Source: Hypoxylon rubiginosum (Eukaryota > Ascomycota > Sordariomycetes > Xylariales > Hypoxylaceae). Taken from it: 64,000 bases of DNA. The DNA is taken from contig CADCXA010000015.1 of NCBI GenBank assembly GCA_902806565.1, positions 620,001-684,000 on the forward strand. The letters run 5' to 3'. The position numbers and the translations under genes were made by a program. Every line of letters starts with the position of its first letter. Position 1 is the stretch's first letter. Positions 60,001 to 64,000 of this stretch are shown in pieces. The notes beneath the pieces were generated by a model. The model did no database searches. It saw nothing but the letters and a program-made list of their open reading frames with translations, and was not told the DNA's origin.

Positions 60001-61830
60001 GGAACTGAGGCCCCCAATCCTAATGGCAATCCATCTGGCAATAGTGGCAGTCCAGGTCAAACATCACCTGGCAATGGCCAAGGTACCGTTACTCCTAATC
60101 CGACTGGTAATCCGACCCAAATGCCTTCAGGCGGAGGGAACCCAGGCCAGACCATTTCCCCGGGACAAAGTCAGGGAACTGCGGCTCCGAATCCTTCCGA
60201 AAACACATCGGGCAATGGTGGTAACCCGAGTCAAACACCCGCCGGACAAGGGCAAGGCACCACAGGCCCTAACCATACTGGGAACCCGTCAGAAAACGGA
60301 GGCAACTCAGGACAGACATCTCCAGGTCAAGGCCAAGACACTCAGGGCCCTAATCCTACCAATAATGGTGGTGTCCCGAGTCAATCCTCGGGTCAAGGCG
60401 GCACAGGCCCCAATCCTACTCAGAGCCCATCAAACAACGGCGGTATACCAAGCACTTGTGTGCCAGGTTCGACTGACCCAATCTGTACTGGATTAAACGG
60501 TGGTATTCCAGGCTCAAACTCACCGGGCCAGAGTGAAGGATCAGGCTCGCCTTCGAACGGAGGGGTTACAGCACCCAATCCAACTAGCAGCAGCGGACGA
60601 CTGTGCTCGATCGGCTCCAATGATCCGTCTTGCACAAGTATAGCAGGCAGCGAGGGCTCGCTGACTTCCGCGTCACCAAGTCAAGGTCAAGGGGCTACCT
60701 CAGGCGTGAACGGGGGTGCCACATCCGGTCAAGGCCAGCAGTCCATAACGCCAAATCCTATTGACAGCACTAGCGCCTATACAGCCGGTCCAGTTGATCC
60801 AACTTGCACTGAGCCAAATAACGGGGCTCCAGGAGGTGTAGCTCCCGGACAGAGTTCACCGAACCCGAGTGATGGTGGTGCTACCTGTACCCCGGGGTCA
60901 ACAGATTCTGCCTGTACATCACTGGAAGGTGGAAGCGTACCTACTCCGGGACAAAACCAGCCGACCGCATCTGGTCCAAACAGCGAATCCTCCGGTGGTA
61001 GTTCATGTACACTGGGATCTACTGACCCGAACTGCACTTCACCCAGTAATGGGGGTAGCTCTGTGCCAAATGGGCCTCAAGGTCAGGGCCCAGGTGGAAC
61101 AGGCAGTCCAAATACGCCCACGGCCGCTCCGGTAACAACCAATCCTTCTGGCAATGGCGAAGGTGGTGGACCGGGTCAATCCAATATAGGGGGCAGTGAT
61201 GGGAATAACAGCCCATCGACACTTAATCCTAACCCGACTCCAAATCCCTCTAGTAGTGACGGTACTAGGCCAAACAACGGAGGAAGCAACGGACCCAATG
61301 CCCAAGGCCACAGCACACAATCCGGACCTGGTGGAAGCAATGGAAATAGGATTCCATCAACTCCAGGTTCTAATCCGACTTCCGGTCCCTTGAGTAACGG
61401 TGGTCAAGGCCCGGGAGCACAGTCGAGTCCGAATGGTGGAGCAGGAAGTGCTACTCCAACCATACCAGGCTCAAACCCAACATTAAACCCGGCTGTGACC
61501 AACACACCAACGGGAGGAGGCCATCCAACGACATTGGAACCCAACGGCGGCGGCCCAAATGCAGCCAGCTCAAACCCGCAGGATTCGAGCTATACGTTTC
61601 CTCCCGGAGTAGTACCGTACGGCTCCCCTCCTTCTATGACTACGTTGATAGCATGGAAGCCGGTCGACAACGAGGGCTCGGCCACTTTGTTGCGCGATGA
61701 CATGAGCAGTCAAGTAGAACCCTCTGACACTCCAGAATTGGAGTTCGAGAAGCCACCGACTACCATTACTAGCACTTCGATGCTTGCGGACCCTCGATGG
61801 CAGCGAATTCGTCCGGTATTGATCTGGTGA
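57064..61830 (+). CDS. WSC-domain mucin-like cell-wall/surface protein, 1549 aa
   Basis: Three exons: 57064-58525, 58584-58662 and 58722-61830. The start MPGCSPSPKLARILFFTTIF gives a basic N terminus and one hydrophobic segment (about residues 12-32) that can act as signal anchor; no second membrane span or GPI signal is seen at the C terminus (ends RPVLIW). Residues 40-510 are Ser/Thr-rich, with an amphipathic Ala/Leu helical part around 140-290. Residues 520-635 form a Cys-rich module with a duplicated half (C..C..C....FC). A WSC domain lies at about 671-765 (GYCGCWAD, then CIGRGF, ECYCGNF, CGGSDALCC), a carbohydrate-binding fold of wall sensors and lectin-like proteins. Residues 820-1480 are Gly/Asn/Pro/Ser/Gln-rich repeats with five copies of a CxxGSxDPxC motif. 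A wall-attached sensor or adhesin-like protein is likely, but the ligand is unknown. Confidence 0.82.
60457..61040 (+). repeat. Five copies of a CxxGSxDPxC motif in the WSC protein
   Basis: In-frame copies start near 60457 (CVPGSTDPIC), 60604 (CSIGSNDPSC), 60778 (YTAGPVDPTC, first Cys replaced by Tyr), 60885 (CTPGSTDSAC) and 61005 (CTLGSTDPNC). Each is embedded in about 100-180 bp of Gly/Asn/Ser/Pro filler. Confidence 0.9.
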
Positions 61831-62634
61831 GGTGGCACCGGCGAGGAAGACTAAAGGTTACGTGTGTCTTAATTAAATAGGAAAAAAAACGAGAAAAGAA
61901 ACGGACAAAAGAGAGGAGATAGTGGCTTACAGGAGCTTAACATATTGAGAGTGAGAAGGTTGCTAGACTATTTACTAAGGGCCCAAGGCTCACTCGTTCT
62001 TGGGGACTTTTTTGGAGCATCGGGCTTTCATCTTCAGGGGTCGGCGGGAGTGTTGACTGGCGCACGCAGTTACGTTTAGACATAAGTTGTGAGAGATGTT
62101 TTTTGGAAGCTACTATTAGCAACTAATAAATGAAAAATATCCATCCCCTATCATTGTATTATTGACGGCCCTCATGTTGGCATATACGAAGTAGCTCCTA
62201 TTTCTCAGGTTGAACCCCTAAATCAAGTACAACTAAATGGTAAGGAGGTATCCGAAACGAAGGAGTAGAAATCACTTTGTAAGGGTAATCAAGGGGGTCT
62301 AAGTTAGGTAGGTATCCAGGGTAAGAGTAAAATAGACTCACCCTTGAGTCGTCTTGTTATAGGAATACAGGGCAGGCAGTCTCACTAACAGGTACGAAGG
62401 GATACTTGAGAATCGCCTTAACGAGTTTCGCGAGTACTCAGAACATATGCAGTTCTTAGAGAAGTAGTAATATGTGATCAGCCACCTAGTTGCTACGGGC
62501 TGCTTAGGTATGAGTAGGTAGTAAACGACTCTATTCACCGACAAAGTCTGTCTCTAACCAGAATGCCCACAAGATCATTCACTCATTCGTCGTCATTGGG
62601 CAAGTCCTAGCCCCGGATTGCAATCACAAATTTC
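61831..62634. other. Convergent intergenic region
   Basis: About 800 bp between the WSC stop and the stop of the minus-strand nucleotidyltransferase-like gene. Short frames only. It probably holds both 3' ends. Confidence 0.55.
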
Positions 62635-63810
62635 CTATCGAAATACCTTCTTCCGCGGCCACGTATCCTCCTCCGCCTCCGCGTTCTTCTCTTTTCCCTC
62701 CTCCTTCTCCTTTTCCATTTCCTCGGCCTCGACGATATACCGCGCCAGGAGACCCGGGCTCAGAGCCAGAGAGCGCAGCGCGTTCTCGATCTGCAACTGG
62801 CGCGTCATCATTGCCTCCGTAGTAGTAGTAGTAGTAGTAGTAGTAGTTGTTGTTGTTGTTGTTGTGGGGTGCCGGCCGCGCTTCTTCTTCTTCTTCTTCG
62901 CCTTCGTCTCCGCGTGGGGGATGAAGGCGCATATATCCGTCATTGGCCAGAGCCGCTCGGCCGCGGTGCTGGTCACTAAGCGCACGCGGTGCCGGACGCC
63001 GCCGAAGCTCGGAACCTCGAGGCGGCATTCCCAGATGTCTCTTCTTCCGCTGTCCGTGGCCGGGGCTGCCGCCGCGGTTGTTTTGTCCTCTTTCGATTTG
63101 AATCCACCCGCTGCATCCTGTATTGGGTACCACGCCGAGTGATACTTCATCCGTTTCGGGAACCCACCATTGCCGCTGCTGTAAAACTCTACCGGCCCGC
63201 TCACGTCCGTCGTGAGCGTCATCTGGGACCCCCAGAGGCCGGATTGCACCAAGCCCCAAGCCGCATTGTAGTATGCCGCATAGTAGTATTCCGCTAGCCG
63301 TATAAACTTGACGTCTAGCTTGTGGCGCTCGAACTGCCTCTCTAGGCTGTCGCCCACGCTTAGCCAGCTGTTCTCGCGCATAACCCAGATCCAATCACCG
63401 GCGTCGCTTTCTGCGAGCTCCCTCTTCCATAGGCGCATGCGCTGCGCCTCGCTTAGCTGGAGAGAAGACGGATTGGGCTTATTCCACGGGTACCGGTTGC
63501 CGGGGTCGCCGGCGACCAGCACGATGGCGCCGACTATGTGCAGGTCGCCGCCGCCGCCGTGTCGGTACAGGTGTGCCAGGTGTGACAGGTGCCCGCGTTG
63601 CGGCGGGTCGGAGCAGCCGTTGTACAGCAGGATGTGGTTCCTGCGGTGCTGGCTTAGGACCGGCTTCTGTATGCGGCTCGTCTTGGGTGTGCGGCCCGGG
63701 TTGTCATCGTTGCCGCCGGCCGCGCTGGCGGCGGTCGCGCGCCTGATGTATCGGCTGAGCAGTAGTAGCGGTTGCAAGGGGGCTGCTGCCGTGTCGTTAT
63801 TGCTCGTCAT
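62635..63810 (-). CDS. Nucleotidyltransferase-like protein with homopolymer tracts
   Basis: Single exon, 391 aa, from the ATG at 63810. Residues about 59-110 resemble the start of a Rossmann-type nucleotidylyltransferase (NMNAT/cytidylyltransferase superfamily): HILLYNGCSDPPQRGHLSHL gives a strand, a G..DPP turn and a final GH like the HxGH nucleotide-binding motif, but the first His is Gln here. The rest has aromatic and charged blocks (AESDAGDWIWVMRENSWLSV, then AEYYYAAYYNAAWGLVQSG) that I cannot place. KAKKKKKKRGR and a run of 16 Thr come from CTT- and ACT/ACA-type microsatellites and probably form a disordered linker. The C-terminal helix is charged (EEMEKEKEEGKEKNAEAEED). The name is tentative; it could be a diverged fungal-specific enzyme or a protein using the fold without activity. 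Confidence 0.6.
   Translation of the reverse strand: MTSNNDTAAAPLQPLLLLSRYIRRATAASAAGGNDDNPGRTPKTSRIQKPVLSQHRRNHILLYNGCSDPPQRGHLSHLAHLYRHGGGGDLHIVGAIVLVAGDPGNRYPWNKPNPSSLQLSEAQRMRLWKRELAESDAGDWIWVMRENSWLSVGDSLERQFERHKLDVKFIRLAEYYYAAYYNAAWGLVQSGLWGSQMTLTTDVSGPVEFYSSGNGGFPKRMKYHSAWYPIQDAAGGFKSKEDKTTAAAAPATDSGRRDIWECRLEVPSFGGVRHRVRLVTSTAAERLWPMTDICAFIPHAETKAKKKKKKRGRHPTTTTTTTTTTTTTTTTEAMMTRQLQIENALRSLALSPGLLARYIVEAEEMEKEKEEGKEKNAEAEEDTWPRKKVFR
62818..62865. repeat. (AGT)n/(TGT)n microsatellite encoding poly-Thr
   Basis: One CGT, nine AGT and six TGT triplets on the plus strand; on the minus coding strand they give 16 Thr. The shift from ACT to ACA codons within one residue type suggests selection for Thr or two separate slippage events. 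Confidence 0.95.
62879..62903. repeat. (CTT)n microsatellite encoding poly-Lys
   Basis: A run of TTC/CTT triplets on the plus strand gives KAKKKKKKRGR on the coding strand. It lies directly upstream (in the protein) of the poly-Thr run. Confidence 0.9.
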
Positions 63811-64000
63811 TTTGCTTCTCTACGACGGGTTATCGTAACAGAAGAGAAGAAGAAACAGGAAAAATAGTAGTTATCGTTGTATGCCATAAGTTTGGCCATC
63901 TATCTAGCCCCCAAGTCCGACCCAAGGTTCGTATTTTATGCCATGGATATGTTCTTGGTGTTGGCTTATGCTGCCTTCCTTCTTTTTGCCATGCTGCCTG
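63811..64000. other. Upstream region of nucleotidyltransferase-like gene
   Basis: The last 190 bp of the window hold the presumed 5' leader and promoter start of the minus-strand gene. No other feature seen. Confidence 0.45.

Noticed and set aside
1..64000. Secondary-metabolite or toxin gene cluster
   Set aside because: No polyketide synthase, peptide synthetase, terpene synthase, P450 or transporter set is present; the genes are housekeeping or orphan.

Overview
The window looks like nuclear DNA of a filamentous ascomycete (Pezizomycotina, probably Sordariomycetes; the order cannot be fixed from the sequence). The reasons are small genes split by short introns (mostly 50-150 bp, GT..AG, CTAAC-like branch sites), eukaryotic housekeeping proteins with fungal family features, a WSC-domain cell-wall protein, and one 13.8-kb block of about 90 percent A+T of the kind left by repeat-induced point mutation (RIP). 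No rRNA, tRNA, CRISPR array, intact transposon or secondary-metabolite cluster was recognised.

Layout. 1-4987 is gene-poor. 4988-7276 (+) encodes an ELL-type RNA polymerase II elongation factor. 10483-11415 (+) is an orphan coiled-coil protein. 12605-13751 (+) is a METTL21/EFM2-like protein methyltransferase. 15657-16992 (+) is an aquaporin. 19169-20990 (+) is an orphan, probably nuclear protein. 23075-24225 (+) is TFIIS. 24774-26129 (-) is a membrane-anchored cysteine synthase-like PLP enzyme. 26519-28126 (+) is an NDUFAF7-type methyltransferase. 29060-32307, or to 32535 with a leader (-), is alanyl-tRNA synthetase. 32894-33839 (+) is an orphan. 34283-34975 (-) is an RCR-like single-pass membrane protein. 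36457-37212 (-) is an orphan. 38021-38512 (-) is APC11, which lies about 250 bp from the left edge of the AT block (about 38761-52586). Right of the block come a two-domain rhodanese (53426-54504, +), ribosomal protein uS5/S2 (55354-56351, +), a 1549-residue WSC mucin-like wall protein (57064-61830, +) and a nucleotidyltransferase-like protein (62635-63810, -).

The genes do not form a pathway. Loose themes are RNA polymerase II elongation (ELL and TFIIS) and mitochondria-linked functions (cysteine synthase-like protein, NDUFAF7 homologue, AlaRS with a presequence-like leader). Exon structures were built by hand from splice signals, reading-frame continuity and family resemblance; no transcript data or database search was available.

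The points most worth a second look are the AT block (RIP relic or small centromere-like region, with degenerate tandem arrays inside), the in-frame acid-free leader on the single AlaRS gene (dual cytosolic/mitochondrial targeting), the repeated two-Cys motif and duplicated Cys-rich module of the WSC protein, and several orphan genes.
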